Positions 19,760-29,544 of a stretch of 64,000 nt of DNA are shown one piece after another. The notes below the pieces were generated by a model that saw only the letters and a list, made by a program, of their open reading frames with translations, had not been told where the DNA came from and searched no databases. Numbering within the stretch: position 1 is the first letter of the stretch; each line of letters starts with the position of its first letter. Origin of the DNA: Chryseobacterium sp. CH21 (GTDB lineage Bacteria > Bacteroidota > Bacteroidia > Flavobacteriales > Weeksellaceae); NCBI RefSeq assembly GCF_004119445.1, contig NZ_QICI01000050.1:62001-126000 (forward strand), given 5' to 3'. The translations under genes and the position numbers were made by a program.

Positions 19760-21439
19760 ATGAAAAGAATTATAAACACAATATTAGTTGTAGCAACCCT
19801 ATCATCTGCAGGATTTATGCTGAATAGCTGCCAGGATGCACTTGATATAAAGCAAGCAGGACAATTAGAAGGAGAAGACCTGTATACAAGTGTTGCTAAC
19901 CTTAATGAAGTTTTAAACGGATCTGTATACGCTCAGTTAGATCCAATTGACGAGATCTACTTCACAGCGGTATTTACAGACGAAGTAAAGCCAGGATCTG
20001 GTAGTGGAGGACAGGAATATACACTTCACAGACATTTCCTTGATCCGTCTAGTCCTATTATTACCGGAGGTACTGTAGGTACAGTTGCCAGTGATGGAAT
20101 CTGGTTAAACAATTATAGAGTAATCAACAGGGTAAACAGACTTCTTGAAGGAGCAAAGAACGTTACACCTACTACTGTTGAGGAGAAAAATACATACAAT
20201 GCTATTCTTGCACAGGCAAGAGCTATCAGAGCATATTGCTATGTACAGTTAGAGGCTTATTTCTCTGCTGATATGAAAGATCCTAATGCTTTGGGAGTTA
20301 TTCTTCTTACCGATGTTCCTTCTACAGAAGCGAAATTGCCAAGAGTTAAAAATCAGGATGTTTATGATTTCATTAATGCTGATTTAGAATATGCAAGAGG
20401 AATCTTAGGAAACTCTACCACTCCAAGAAGATATAAAGTGGATAAGAATTTTGTAAACGCTGTTGCAGCTCGTTTCAACCTTTACAGAGGCGAAATGGCA
20501 TTAGCTAAACAAAATGCAGAATTGGTAATCAGTGGATCTGGTCTGTCTCTTACAGTGGCAACGCCAATCACCGGTACCAATGCCGCAGTTCCTGTTACAG
20601 AAGCTGATGGTTCTGTTTTCCAATCCGGACCTTTCACTGACACCCCTACAAGTAAATGGAATATCGCATTCTACGGAGGAATTGATGAGAGCAATGGAAA
20701 TGGTATTGCAGGAGGATCTTTCAACCCATACAGAAGAATGTGGGCTGATACTGAAAACGGTGAAGCTATTTTCTCTCTGAACAGACTACCTTTAGGAGCT
20801 GGTGCAGCTATTGGAGGGAAATGGAATACAAACCAGTCTAACATTAGTGGAGCACCAATGTGGTTCTGGGGAAGAAACCTATACAACATATTTAAAAATA
20901 CTCCTGGAGATATCAGAAAATATGCTTATGTAGACCCTTCTTCAAAACCGAATCCAAACTATGCTACTGCAACAGCAGGAAATACCAGAACGGACGGATT
21001 AGTGATTGATAAATATCCTGGTAAAATAAGTACAGCTACAAGAAATGATGTAAAAGTTTTCAGATTGTCAGAAATGTACTTCATTATAGCAGAAGCTGAG
21101 GTAGCAGCAGGAAATCTTGCAGCGGCTCAGGATAAAATTCAGCAGATAAGAGTAGCAAGAAACTTCCAGGGTGTAGCTACAACGCCTGCTTATTCAAATA
21201 CACAGGTAGCTTATGCTGATATCCTGAAAGAACGTAGAGTTGAATTAGCGCTTGAAGGACACCGTTTCCTAGACCTTAAGAGACTTGCGGTATCAGCTAA
21301 TGTGAGTATGGACAGAAATGATACAGATGATATCATCGCAGTGAAAAATCTTCCAAATGGTGATTACAGATATACATTACCTATTCCAATCAGAGAGATC
21401 TCTGCTAACCCGAACGTTAAGCAGAATGACAAGTATTAA
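19760..21439 (+). CDS. SusD/RagB-family nutrient-binding lipoprotein
   Basis: 559 aa surface lipoprotein; lipobox LNSC after a standard signal peptide. The fold is made of TPR-like helices: family phrases NYRVINRVNRLLEGA, AQARAIRAYCYVQLEAYF, FRLSEMYFIIAEAEVAAG and ERRVELALEGHRFLDLKRL are all present. It caps the SusC barrel and delivers ligand. Directly follows susC and ends in a terminator at 21465-21492, so the operon is just these two genes. Confidence 0.95.
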   Translation: MKRIINTILVVATLSSAGFMLNSCQDALDIKQAGQLEGEDLYTSVANLNEVLNGSVYAQLDPIDEIYFTAVFTDEVKPGSGSGGQEYTLHRHFLDPSSPIITGGTVGTVASDGIWLNNYRVINRVNRLLEGAKNVTPTTVEEKNTYNAILAQARAIRAYCYVQLEAYFSADMKDPNALGVILLTDVPSTEAKLPRVKNQDVYDFINADLEYARGILGNSTTPRRYKVDKNFVNAVAARFNLYRGEMALAKQNAELVISGSGLSLTVATPITGTNAAVPVTEADGSVFQSGPFTDTPTSKWNIAFYGGIDESNGNGIAGGSFNPYRRMWADTENGEAIFSLNRLPLGAGAAIGGKWNTNQSNISGAPMWFWGRNLYNIFKNTPGDIRKYAYVDPSSKPNPNYATATAGNTRTDGLVIDKYPGKISTATRNDVKVFRLSEMYFIIAEAEVAAGNLAAAQDKIQQIRVARNFQGVATTPAYSNTQVAYADILKERRVELALEGHRFLDLKRLAVSANVSMDRNDTDDIIAVKNLPNGDYRYTLPIPIREISANPNVKQNDKY

Positions 21440-21464
21440 GATTTAATTTTAATATATTTTTAAG

Positions 21465-21492
21465 AAGAGTCCCAGAAATGGGGCTCTTTTTT
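21465..21492. terminator. Terminator between SusD and the AraC regulator (likely bidirectional)
   Basis: Stem AAGAGTCCC (21465-21473) / GGGGCTCTT (21480-21488), T6 on the plus strand and A-rich on the other side. It lies between two genes that converge here. Confidence 0.8.
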
Positions 21493-21500
21493 GTAATTTT

Positions 21501-22424
21501 TTATCGAATAAATGTTCTGTCCTGATAACTTTTAGGAGTCACGCCTTCCAATTGTTTGAATACCCTTGTGAAATAGTTCGTATCTGAAAACCCTGTCTGA
21601 AAAGCTGTTTCCTTGATGCTGATCTGGCTGGAAAGCAATTCTTTTGCTCTGTTAATTCTTTCCTGCAGAATAAAATCATTCGGGGAAGTTCCCAGTTCGT
21701 CTTTGAACATTTTAAAGAAATTTGATTTGCTTACATATGCAAGCTTTGCAATACTGTCAATAGACAATTTCTGATGCAGATTTCTTTTAATATAATCCAC
21801 TACAAAACCTATCCTGGATTTATTTTTAACAATATTCTTTTCCACCATACTTCTGGCCTGGGTCTGCATTAATCTGATCAGAAGCTCCTTCAATGCAAAA
21901 TCTGCCATGATGTCCTTTTGAGAATTATCATCCATGGCAATTCTCATAATATTGTTGGTAGCAGAAGCAAGCGCTTTATTATTGAACAGAAAATACTCAT
22001 CCAGCTGAATATTCCATTGAGACGTTTCATCTACCTTAGGAAGATTATAGTTGAGGTAATTAAGAGAATCCTCAATAAAATCCGGATTAAGGCTTAAAGA
22101 AATACATTGTGTAGGCGTTTCATCCGCTTCAGGAAAATCAATCACCATCGTTTCTCCCGGCGCAACAAGGATACTTTCTCCCGGATAATAATCAAAGTAA
22201 TTGGTCTTCTTATCCAGTTTCATGTGTTTTTTTCCTCTCAGCATGGCTGTAAATGCAATATTTTCAAAATGAAGTTTTACATCAAAAGCAGCCTTATGGG
22301 TCTCATAAATGCTAAATTCACAATTGTTTAGATTGAATTTCGTCTGATTTTCAACAAGACTCAATAGTTGGTTTTCCTTACGTAATTCAGGAGTATTTAA
22401 TAATATCTTACTATTGTTATTCAT
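21501..22424 (-). CDS. AraC-family transcriptional regulator
   Basis: 307 aa. The C-terminal about 100 residues are a double helix-turn-helix of AraC type: KLSIDSIAKLAYVSKSNFFKMFK followed by IKETAFQTGFSDTNYFTRVFKQLEGVTPKSY. The N-terminal about 190 residues look like a cupin-type ligand domain. It is divergent from the aldehyde dehydrogenase gene with a 182-base shared control region. The set AraC regulator, ALDH, Zn-ADH and DUF779 recurs in bacteria, so it most likely activates that cluster in response to an alcohol or aldehyde. Regulation is inferred from context. Confidence 0.92.
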   Translation of the reverse strand: MNNNSKILLNTPELRKENQLLSLVENQTKFNLNNCEFSIYETHKAAFDVKLHFENIAFTAMLRGKKHMKLDKKTNYFDYYPGESILVAPGETMVIDFPEADETPTQCISLSLNPDFIEDSLNYLNYNLPKVDETSQWNIQLDEYFLFNNKALASATNNIMRIAMDDNSQKDIMADFALKELLIRLMQTQARSMVEKNIVKNKSRIGFVVDYIKRNLHQKLSIDSIAKLAYVSKSNFFKMFKDELGTSPNDFILQERINRAKELLSSQISIKETAFQTGFSDTNYFTRVFKQLEGVTPKSYQDRTFIR

Positions 22425-22606
22425 TTCTAAAATTTTTTGAATCGGAAGTAACTCAAATATAGAAAATTTGAGACTACGTTGCTGTTAATAAAATACTAAA
22501 ATTGAACCCTCTGCACTATTTTACACTTTTTTTATAGGATTGTGCTATACTCTTTTTGGCTTCTCAGTGTAATTTGGCAATATCGAAAAATTAAAACAAG
22601 ACTAAT

Positions 22607-24136
22607 ATGAGCACTATTACAGAACCAAGATCAACAACGCTTTTACAGCGTCCGGAGTTCAAAAGCAAATATGACAACTATATTGATGGAAAATTCACTC
22701 CACCCGTTAAAGGACAATATTTTGACGTAGTTTCTCCGGTTGATGGGAAAAACTTTACCCAAGTAGCACATTCTTCCAAAGAAGATTTGGAACTTGCTGT
22801 AGATGCGGCAGAAAAAGCTTTTCAGACATGGAAAAACACTTCTTCTACAGAAAGAAGCATCATTCTGAATAAAATTGCAGACAGAATAGAACAGAATTTA
22901 GAATATCTTGCCATCGTAGAAACAATAGATAACGGAAAGGCGGTAAGAGAAACACTGGCAGCAGACTTACCTTTAGCCATCGATCATTTCAGATACTTTG
23001 CTTCCGTAATCCGTGCTGATGAAGGATCACACAACGAACTGGACAAAGATACCGTATCTCTGATTGTTCACGAACCTCTTGGTGTTATCGCACAGATCAT
23101 TCCTTGGAACTTCCCGATATTAATGGCTGTCTGGAAACTGGCTCCGGCATTAGCTGCAGGAAATTGTGTCGTGTTAAAACCGGCAGAAAGTACTCCTGTT
23201 TCCATTATGGTTTTAATGGAATTGATCGGTGACCTTTTACCGGCAGGAGTTATTAATATTGTCAACGGATTCGGAGCAGAACTTGGAAGAGCTTTGGTGA
23301 CCAATCCGAAAGTAGCCAAAGCAGCCTTTACCGGTTCTACCGCTACAGGACGTCTCGTAATGCAGTATGCTACAGAAAACATTATTCCGGTGACATTGGA
23401 GCTGGGAGGAAAGTCTCCTAATGTGTTCTTCAATTCAGTGATGGATGCAGATGACGAATTTTTAGATAAAGCCATAGAAGGAGCCGTTCTTTTTGCCCTG
23501 AATCAGGGAGAGATTTGTACATGTCCTTCAAGACTTCTTGTTCAGGAAGACATTGCAGATGCCTTTATCGAAAGAGTAGTCAAAAGAGTAAAAGCCATCA
23601 AAGTTGGAAATCCCTTGGACAAAACTGTGATGATGGGAGCACAAGCTTCAAAGATTCAAAAAGATAAAATCCTTTCTTACATTCAGCTTGGGAAAGAAGA
23701 AGGGGCAGAAGTGCTTGTAGGAGGAGAAGTAAACCATTTGGGAGAAGATCTTGAAGAAGGGTACTACATCCAGCCTACCATCTTCAAAGGAAACAACAGA
23801 ATGAGAATTTTCCAGGAAGAAATTTTCGGTCCCGTGCTGGCATTTACCACTTTCAAAGATGAAGAGGATGCCATAAAAATTGCCAATGATACCATTTACG
23901 GACTTGGGGCAGGAGTGTGGACAAGAGATGCTCATCAGCTGTATAATATTCCACGCCAGATTGAAGCAGGAAGAGTATGGGTAAACCAATATCACTCTTA
24001 TCCGGCTGGAGCACCTTTCGGAGGCTACAAACAGTCAGGAATCGGAAGAGAAAATCATAAAATGATGCTTGATCATTACCGTCAAACCAAAAACATGCTG
24101 ATTTCTTACAATAAGAATAAGTTAGGTTTCTTTTAA
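22607..24136 (+). CDS. NAD(P)+-dependent aldehyde dehydrogenase (ExaC/acetaldehyde dehydrogenase type)
   Basis: 509 aa, the normal ALDH length. Motifs: [12 protein letters not shown] (catalytic Asn), FTGSTATGR (nucleotide loop), general-base Glu in [11 protein letters not shown], and the nucleophile region GEICTCPSR with Cys304/Cys306. The CTC signature is typical of the ExaC/AldA acetaldehyde dehydrogenases. It oxidises an aldehyde, probably the product of the alcohol dehydrogenase encoded at 24343. DUF779 downstream, which usually travels with this ALDH type, supports this. Confidence 0.95.
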   Translation: MSTITEPRSTTLLQRPEFKSKYDNYIDGKFTPPVKGQYFDVVSPVDGKNFTQVAHSSKEDLELAVDAAEKAFQTWKNTSSTERSIILNKIADRIEQNLEYLAIVETIDNGKAVRETLAADLPLAIDHFRYFASVIRADEGSHNELDKDTVSLIVHEPLGVIAQIIPWNFPILMAVWKLAPALAAGNCVVLKPAESTPVSIMVLMELIGDLLPAGVINIVNGFGAELGRALVTNPKVAKAAFTGSTATGRLVMQYATENIIPVTLELGGKSPNVFFNSVMDADDEFLDKAIEGAVLFALNQGEICTCPSRLLVQEDIADAFIERVVKRVKAIKVGNPLDKTVMMGAQASKIQKDKILSYIQLGKEEGAEVLVGGEVNHLGEDLEEGYYIQPTIFKGNNRMRIFQEEIFGPVLAFTTFKDEEDAIKIANDTIYGLGAGVWTRDAHQLYNIPRQIEAGRVWVNQYHSYPAGAPFGGYKQSGIGRENHKMMLDHYRQTKNMLISYNKNKLGFF

Positions 24137-24145
24137 TATTATTTA

Positions 24146-24281
24146 GGACGTGCCCGATTGCCTTGGCTTTTCCAGGGCAGTACGGTCGGGCTATCCAGGG
24201 CTGCACTTCGTTTCGGTGCTCCATTGCATTCCGCACCGGCTCGTTCCTCGCCGCCATTACTATCCCTCACGCAGAGGAATT
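24146..24281. repeat. GC-rich structured intergenic element
   Basis: Between ALDH and ADH lies a stretch of about 136 bases much richer in G+C than its surroundings. It can fold: GCCCGA ... TCGGGC with inner GCC/GGC pairing (about 24152-24192), and CGGTGC ... GCACCG (about 24214-24239). It also contains CGGTCGGGCTATCC and CTATCCCTCACGC. I recall similar phrases in dispersed intergenic elements of Flavobacteriia. It does not look protein-coding. It may be a repeat or an RNA. Confidence 0.5.
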
Positions 24282-24342
24282 CTCTGTTCAAACCTGGAGA
24301 TAAAAACTAGTACCCAAAATAACTCAATCCAAAAAATAAAAT

Positions 24343-25377
24343 ATGATTCCAAAAACAATGAAAGCGGCAGTAGTTCAGGGCTACGGCCAACCTTTGAAAA
24401 TAGAAGAAGTACCTGTAAGAGAACCCGGAAGATATGAAGTCCTTGTTAAAGTAATCGCCTGCGGAGTTTGTCATACAGACTTGCATGCGGTAGATGGCGA
24501 CTGGCCTGCAAAACCCAAGATGCCTCTTATCCCCGGACATGAAGGAGTAGGTATCGTAGTAGCCTGTGGACCCGAAGCTTTTGTAAAAGAAGGAGACGCC
24601 GTAGGAGTTCCGTGGCTGTACAGTGCTTGTGGATGCTGCGATTATTGTATTACAGGATGGGAAACCCTTTGTGAAGCCCAGAAAAATGGAGGTTACAGTG
24701 TAGATGGAGGATTTGCAGAATATGTTATTGCAGATTCAAGATATGTAGGACATTTGAAATCTGATGTTAACTTTCTTGAAATTGCCCCTATTTTATGTGC
24801 CGGAGTAACCGTTTACAAAGGATTGAAAGAAACAGAAACTAAACCTGGAGAATGGGTAGCCATTTCTGGAATCGGAGGATTGGGACATGTAGCTGTTCAA
24901 TATGCTAAAGCAATGGGTATGCATGTAGCAGCCATTGATGTAGCAGATGATAAGCTTGAACTGGCGAAAAAATTAGGAGCAGACCTTGTAGTGAATGCAA
25001 AGAACACAGATCCTGGAGAATATTTACATAAAGAAGTGGGCGGAATGCACGGCGCATTGATTACTGCCGTTTCACCTATTGCTTTCAAACAGGGAATAGA
25101 TGTGTTGAGAAGAAAGGGAACTATCGCTCTGAATGGGCTTCCTCCCGGATCTTTTGAACTTCCTATTTTTGAAACCGTATTGAAAAGAATCACCGTGAGA
25201 GGTTCCATTGTAGGAACAAGAAAAGATATGCAGGAAGCGTTGGATTTTGCCAATGAAGGATTGGTAAAAGCTACAGTCACTTCCGCAAAATTAGAAGACA
25301 TCAATGATGTTTTTGATAAAATGAAAAAAGGTCAAATTGATGGCAGAATCGTTTTAGATATTGCCGGTTCAAATTAA
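24343..25377 (+). CDS. adhP: Zinc-dependent alcohol dehydrogenase (AdhP type)
   Basis: 344 aa medium-chain dehydrogenase. Catalytic zinc ligands in [15 protein letters not shown] and GHEGVGIVV; structural zinc cysteines in [17 protein letters not shown]; Rossmann glycine motif [13 protein letters not shown]. Length and motifs match AdhP, which interconverts ethanol or other primary alcohols with aldehydes using NAD(H). It lies between ALDH and DUF779, so it probably works with the ALDH in oxidising alcohol to acid or detoxifying aldehyde. The terminator at 25396-25430 follows. Confidence 0.93.
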   Translation: MIPKTMKAAVVQGYGQPLKIEEVPVREPGRYEVLVKVIACGVCHTDLHAVDGDWPAKPKMPLIPGHEGVGIVVACGPEAFVKEGDAVGVPWLYSACGCCDYCITGWETLCEAQKNGGYSVDGGFAEYVIADSRYVGHLKSDVNFLEIAPILCAGVTVYKGLKETETKPGEWVAISGIGGLGHVAVQYAKAMGMHVAAIDVADDKLELAKKLGADLVVNAKNTDPGEYLHKEVGGMHGALITAVSPIAFKQGIDVLRRKGTIALNGLPPGSFELPIFETVLKRITVRGSIVGTRKDMQEALDFANEGLVKATVTSAKLEDINDVFDKMKKGQIDGRIVLDIAGSN

Positions 25378-25395
25378 TTGATGATGTGTTGTGGG

Positions 25396-25430
25396 ATCCC
25401 GGTTAGAATTTATTTTACCGGGATTTTTTA
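25396..25430 (+). terminator. Rho-independent terminator after adhP
   Basis: Perfect 8-bp stem ATCCCGGT (25396-25403) / ACCGGGAT (25117 bases not involved; 25417-25424) followed by T6. DUF779 beyond it would need read-through or its own promoter. Confidence 0.85.
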
Positions 25431-25467
25431 TCAACATAAAGTTTGTTTTAAGCTAAAATGATAAACA

Positions 25468-25851
25468 ATGGAAACAAAAATATCAAGACTTTCCGCAACG
25501 GAGCAGGCACTTGAAGTAATCCAAAAGCTGGAAGAACAATACGGCCCTTTGATGTTTTATCAGGCAGGAGGATGCTGTGAAGGAACCCAGCCGCAATGTT
25601 TTGAAAAAGGAGGATTCTTTCCCAGAATGAATGATGCCATGATTGGTACCATTAACGGATATGAGTTCTGGATAGACCGCGATCTTTTTGAATACTGGAA
25701 ATATTCTCATTTTACCCTCGATGTTACAGACGGTTTTGGTCCTGGTGGTTTCTCACTGGAAACTCCTTTGGGAAAAACGTTTAAAGTTCATTACAGACTT
25801 TTCACTCCTGAAGAGTATGAGAATTTGGAACCTGTGAAGCGTAGTGAATAG
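25468..25851 (+). CDS. DUF779 protein
   Basis: 127 aa. Shows the DUF779 cysteine-rich signature QAGGCCEGTQPQCF and the later FTLDVTDGFGPGGFSLE. The family is typically encoded beside ExaC-type aldehyde dehydrogenases, as here, and may bind metal through the CC...C cysteines. The biochemical role is not known to me. Follows adhP on the same strand, after a terminator. Confidence 0.9.
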   Translation: METKISRLSATEQALEVIQKLEEQYGPLMFYQAGGCCEGTQPQCFEKGGFFPRMNDAMIGTINGYEFWIDRDLFEYWKYSHFTLDVTDGFGPGGFSLETPLGKTFKVHYRLFTPEEYENLEPVKRSE

Positions 25852-25860
25852 GACTTCATA

Positions 25861-26373
25861 CTAAGGCTTTTGAGCAATATAAATAAGCTCTCTTTCAAAC
25901 TCATATTTCCCTCTCGAAATTCCTCTTTTTAAGATAAAATATTGAGTGACAGCAATTATTAAAGCGACTACTGCAACAATAAAGTTCTGTTGATCATCTC
26001 TTATATTGACCAAGATCATAATTAAACAAAAACACAAAACGAGAATCCAGTTAATGATCTGGAACCATGATGGGAAAAACTCTATATCCACAGATGATTT
26101 TCCATTTCTGTCAGAGATCGTTCCTTGAAATACAGGACTGTTTCTATTCATATCAAATAATCTTGCCCTCCTTTTGATTGTAAAGCTGTTTTCCTCAATC
26201 ATTCCCCGATATTCAAACCGCGTAGGAATTGCAGAATCTCTTTCCAAGGATATGAAAGTTGTATTGGTTTTATAGGTAACTTTCATTAATCTCTGTACAA
26301 GTTCTACACTGCTGATATGGAGATCAATACTGAGACTGTTATATAAGCCAATGCTTTTCAAAAATGAGTTCAT
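25861..26373 (-). CDS. Small membrane protein of unknown function
   Basis: 170 aa. N-terminal about 110 residues are polar with beta character; two adjacent hydrophobic segments (about 108-124 and 132-149) form a membrane hairpin near the C-terminus. No recognised family. It lies 28 bases downstream of the dicarboxylate symporter on the same strand and converges with DUF779. Confidence 0.6.
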   Translation of the reverse strand: MNSFLKSIGLYNSLSIDLHISSVELVQRLMKVTYKTNTTFISLERDSAIPTRFEYRGMIEENSFTIKRRARLFDMNRNSPVFQGTISDRNGKSSVDIEFFPSWFQIINWILVLCFCLIMILVNIRDDQQNFIVAVVALIIAVTQYFILKRGISRGKYEFERELIYIAQKP

Positions 26374-26401
26374 GGGTTAAAAGAAAAATAGTTAAATATG
26401 G

Positions 26402-27601
26402 TCAGACCTTCACAAATCGGTTGACAAACATGGCGGCGACTACATCTCCCACAGCATTCAGAACGGTAGCCAAAGGATCTACCAAAGTTCCAATGATCAT
26501 CACCGCAGGAATTGCTTCCTGAGGGAGTTTATAAACAGAGATCATCAGCATTTCACCAATATAACCACCATTAGGAATACCACCAGCCACAATACTCACA
26601 AAGACGGTAATTCCCAAAGCTAAAAGCAGGTTGGCAGGATCAAAAAAATCTTTTCCAATGATTAAGAATGCTACATAGATCTTAATAATAGAAGACATGG
26701 AAGATCCATTTTTATGCAGTGTTGTACCAATAGGAATCACCAGATTGGCAATAGAATTCGGAATTCCGATTTTTGAAGCTGCCTGTAAATTGGCGGGCAT
26801 CGTTGCAAAACTGCTGCAAGTACTTATTGCTGTTAAAGTAGGATAGATAGCATTCGTCCAGAAGCTTTTAACTCCTTTCTGTCCATTCGCCATAAAAGCA
26901 TAAATAGAAAAGAATATAAGAAAATAGATAACTCCTGCAATATAATAAAGCCCCAAAGGTTTAGCATAAAATCCAAAAAGCTGTGGCCCTAAAGTCGCTA
27001 CCTGATACGCAAAGTACGCTCCCAAACCAATCGGTGCTAGTTTCATAACCAGCAAAAGAAGTTCTTTCATCACTTCATATCCTGAAGCAATAAAAACCCT
27101 GAAAGGCTGTCCCTGTTCACCCGTTTTTCTGGCTGCAAACCCTGTCAGAAAAGCGAATACCAAAAGTGCCAGCATATTTCTTCTTGAAAAAAGCTCAGCA
27201 AATTCTCCTACGGTAAAGAAACTTACAATTCTGTTGCCCCAGCTGTCCTCATTAGCTGCTTCGGAAATGATCTCAGAACTTCCAGAGACCCCGGAAACCG
27301 GGAAAAGATATACTGCACAGATTGTAAAGACTGCTGCCGTAAGAATAAAGAACAAAAAGGTAAGTGCCATCACAAGAATGATTTTACCAAATTTAGACTG
27401 CTGCTCCAGGGAAGCAATAGAATTGGAAACGGCAAAAAATACCAAAGGAACTACACTCACAAAAAGAAGATTCAGAAAAATATCACCCAAAGGCTTAATG
27501 TATTCCACAATACCTGGGGCAACAATTCCAATGATGCTTCCAATAGTGATTCCCAAAAGTAAAAATATGATTCCGGAGTAGTTTTTCAGTACCTCTTTCA
27601 T
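26402..27601 (-). CDS. Dicarboxylate/amino acid:cation symporter (SDF/DAACS family)
   Basis: 399 aa with about eight hydrophobic segments. Family marks: PLGDIFLNLLFVSVVPLVFFAVSNS near the N-terminus, the serine-rich hairpin region STCSSFATMPANLQAA, the GTTLHKNGSSM motif, and LATVLNAVGDVVAAMFVNR in the last helix. The last matches the substrate/cation site helix of the GltPh/DctA fold. It takes up an acidic amino acid or C4-dicarboxylate with Na+ or H+. Promoter box on the minus strand at 27616-27623. Confidence 0.92.
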   Translation of the reverse strand: MKEVLKNYSGIIFLLLGITIGSIIGIVAPGIVEYIKPLGDIFLNLLFVSVVPLVFFAVSNSIASLEQQSKFGKIILVMALTFLFFILTAAVFTICAVYLFPVSGVSGSSEIISEAANEDSWGNRIVSFFTVGEFAELFSRRNMLALLVFAFLTGFAARKTGEQGQPFRVFIASGYEVMKELLLLVMKLAPIGLGAYFAYQVATLGPQLFGFYAKPLGLYYIAGVIYFLIFFSIYAFMANGQKGVKSFWTNAIYPTLTAISTCSSFATMPANLQAASKIGIPNSIANLVIPIGTTLHKNGSSMSSIIKIYVAFLIIGKDFFDPANLLLALGITVFVSIVAGGIPNGGYIGEMLMISVYKLPQEAIPAVMIIGTLVDPLATVLNAVGDVVAAMFVNRFVKV

Positions 27602-27615
27602 GTGGTGCTTTTTAT

Positions 27616-27623
27616 CAAAGATA
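27616..27623 (-). promoter_or_regulatory. -7 promoter box for the symporter gene
   Basis: CAAAGATA on the plus strand is TATCTTTG on the minus strand, 15 bases before the ATG. Confidence 0.6.
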
Positions 27624-27670
27624 GGTTTATTTTTAACATTTTGTTATACAATTTTCAGACCTAAAATTCA

Positions 27671-27678
27671 TAAATTTG
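27671..27678 (+). promoter_or_regulatory. -7 promoter box for the DnaJ-like gene
   Basis: TAAATTTG, a perfect TAnnTTTG, 17 bases before the ATG at 27695. Confidence 0.6.
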
Positions 27679-27694
27679 GGTAAACCTCATTTCT

Positions 27695-28609
27695 ATGGCT
27701 TATATAGATTACTATAAGATTTTAGGCGTAGATAAAAGCGCAACACAGGATGATATTAAAAAAGCCTACCGAAAACAGGCAAGAAAACATCATCCCGATC
27801 TCAATCCCGGAGACAAAGAAGCAGAAAAGAAATTCAAAGAGCTGAATGAAGCCAATGAAGTGCTCAGTAATCCGGAAAACAGGTCAAAATATGACGAATA
27901 CGGAGAAAACTGGAAACACGGCGAAGAATACGAAAAAGCCCAACAGCAACAACAAAGACAGTATCAACAGCAGAATTACAACGGAGGATATTCCGGAGCC
28001 GATTTCGGTGAAGGAGAAGATTTTTCAGACTTCTTCCAGAATATGTTCGGTGGAGCAGGGGGTGGATTCGGTAAAAGTTCGAGAGGAAGAGCTTCCGGTA
28101 AATTCAAAGGTCAGGATATAAAGGCTGAATTAAATCTGAATTTAAGGGACGCTGCAACAACTCACCCTCAAACCTTTGAAATTAACGGTAAAAAAGTACG
28201 AATCACCATTCCGGCAGGAGTATATGACGGACAGCAGATCAAGTTAAAAGGTCATGGAAATCCCGGAGCAAACGGAGGTCCAAGCGGAGATTTGTATATT
28301 ACCTTCAATATTCCGGCTGATCCGGATTTTGAAAGAATCGGAGATGATCTTAAAACCAAAGTAGTGCTTGATCTGTATACTGCTGTTTTAGGGGGAGAAG
28401 TAAAAGTACATACTTTAAATGGAAGTGTAAACCTTAAAGTAAAACCGGAAACCCAAACCGGAATGACGGTAAGACTCAAAGGAAAGGGTTTTCCTGTCTA
28501 TAAAAAAGAAGGAGAACACGGTGATCTTTTTGTAACCTATGAAGTGAAACTGCCAACCAACCTTACTGAAAAGCAGAAAGAACTTTTTGAACAACTAAAA
28601 AATTCCTAA
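27695..28609 (+). CDS. cbpA: DnaJ-like co-chaperone (CbpA type)
   Basis: 304 aa. N-terminal J-domain (1-70) with HPD in KHHPDLNPG; a Gln-rich then Gly/Phe-rich linker (about 75-130); then the two C-terminal substrate-binding DnaJ domains (about 140-295). There is no zinc-finger CxxCxGxG region, which makes it CbpA-like and not DnaJ. It stimulates a DnaK ATPase. The gene directly after it encodes the CbpM-like modulator, confirming the CbpA assignment. Confidence 0.93.
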   Translation: MAYIDYYKILGVDKSATQDDIKKAYRKQARKHHPDLNPGDKEAEKKFKELNEANEVLSNPENRSKYDEYGENWKHGEEYEKAQQQQQRQYQQQNYNGGYSGADFGEGEDFSDFFQNMFGGAGGGFGKSSRGRASGKFKGQDIKAELNLNLRDAATTHPQTFEINGKKVRITIPAGVYDGQQIKLKGHGNPGANGGPSGDLYITFNIPADPDFERIGDDLKTKVVLDLYTAVLGGEVKVHTLNGSVNLKVKPETQTGMTVRLKGKGFPVYKKEGEHGDLFVTYEVKLPTNLTEKQKELFEQLKNS

Positions 28610-28612
28610 GCT

Positions 28613-28915
28613 ATGAGTGAAAGAATATCACGGGAAGAACTCGTAAAAATCTATAATATAGAAATTACTTTTTTTGATGATCTTGTAGATTATGGGCTAT
28701 TGAATATTCATATTGAAAATAACATCCATTATCTGATGTACGAAGATCTGCCTGATTTGGAAAAATTTGCCAACTGGCATTATGATCTTGAAATTAATCT
28801 TCCAGGTCTTGAAGTGATTCATAATATGCTGAAAAAACTGGATGCTCTGAACCGCAGAAACAGAGAACTGATGCATAAACTTTCCGCAATAAGTGATCAA
28901 TATGAAGATATTTAG
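28613..28915 (+). CDS. cbpM: CbpM-like chaperone modulator
   Basis: 100 aa, starting three bases after the stop of the DnaJ-like gene. MerR-like start (SREELVKIYNIEITFFDDLVDYGLL) followed by a helical C-terminus (LEVIHNMLKKLDALNRRNRELMHKL). Size, architecture and pairing match CbpM, which binds the J-domain of CbpA and blocks it. Confidence 0.88.
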   Translation: MSERISREELVKIYNIEITFFDDLVDYGLLNIHIENNIHYLMYEDLPDLEKFANWHYDLEINLPGLEVIHNMLKKLDALNRRNRELMHKLSAISDQYEDI

Positions 28916-28917
28916 TT

Positions 28918-28925
28918 TAGTTTTG
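28918..28925 (+). promoter_or_regulatory. -7 promoter box for the gene at 28953
   Basis: TAGTTTTG matches TAnnTTTG just past the CbpM stop codon. Confidence 0.5.
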
Positions 28926-28952
28926 TAGCTTTTTAAAGCAAACTCTATAATT

Positions 28953-29486
28953 ATGAATGAAGAAAAGGTGATTACACTAAAACCGGACAGAAAGATTTTT
29001 GAAGATATTTATTTTAGCGGTAATCAGGGAAGTCTGCTTTTTTCACCTACTACGAAAAGTAAAACTATCGTTACCGTAGTTGCTGCATTAATTGTTTTCA
29101 TTGTTTTTCTTTTAAAAGACCTTTTGAGTAAAGAAAATGCAGGAGTTTTATACTTCCTGAGTTTTATATTGTTGCTTTGTGCTGTTTTTTTATCCGTAAG
29201 CGTTAATAAAGTTTCAAGATGGAAAAAACAGGTGAATCATTATCTGAATAGGCTTGAAAAATGTAAAATATACGAAGTCAGATTTGATAATAACTTTTTC
29301 ACAGTCAATATTGATGGCGAAAAAGAAACAAACGAATGGAAAGATTTTGAATACTTCGACAGCACTCATGAATTTATTTCTCTTGAAGGAAAATACAGCT
29401 ATATGTTTCCCAGAAAAGCAATGAGTGAGAAAGAATATAGCTTTCTTAAGAATATATTGAAAGAGAAAGTAAAAATCGATCAGTAA
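28953..29486 (+). CDS. YcxB-like-domain membrane protein
   Basis: 177 aa. Two membrane segments (about 33-50 and 63-83) and a C-terminal soluble domain of about 85 residues with the YcxB-like pattern (DNNFFTVNIDGEKETNEWKDF ... YMFPRKAMSEKEYSFLKNIL). Function of the family is unknown. It has its own promoter and ends in a strong terminator. Confidence 0.7.
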   Translation: MNEEKVITLKPDRKIFEDIYFSGNQGSLLFSPTTKSKTIVTVVAALIVFIVFLLKDLLSKENAGVLYFLSFILLLCAVFLSVSVNKVSRWKKQVNHYLNRLEKCKIYEVRFDNNFFTVNIDGEKETNEWKDFEYFDSTHEFISLEGKYSYMFPRKAMSEKEYSFLKNILKEKVKIDQ

Positions 29487-29490
29487 AAAC

Positions 29491-29527
29491 AAAAAACGGA
29501 GCAAAATAATTTTGCTCCGTTTTTTTT
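29491..29527. terminator. Strong bidirectional terminator
   Basis: Perfect 16-bp inverted repeat (29491-29506 / 29510-29525) with a 3-base loop, core ACGGAGCAAAA / TTTTGCTCCGT. A and T tracts on both sides suit two convergent genes. Confidence 0.9.
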
Positions 29528-29544
29528 ATTATTTACAAGTTAGC

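Noticed and set aside
22900..25400. Minus-strand reading frames of about 135 codons opposite the aldehyde and alcohol dehydrogenase genes
   Set aside because: They mirror conserved coding sequence of well-supported genes, lack promoters and show no protein family.
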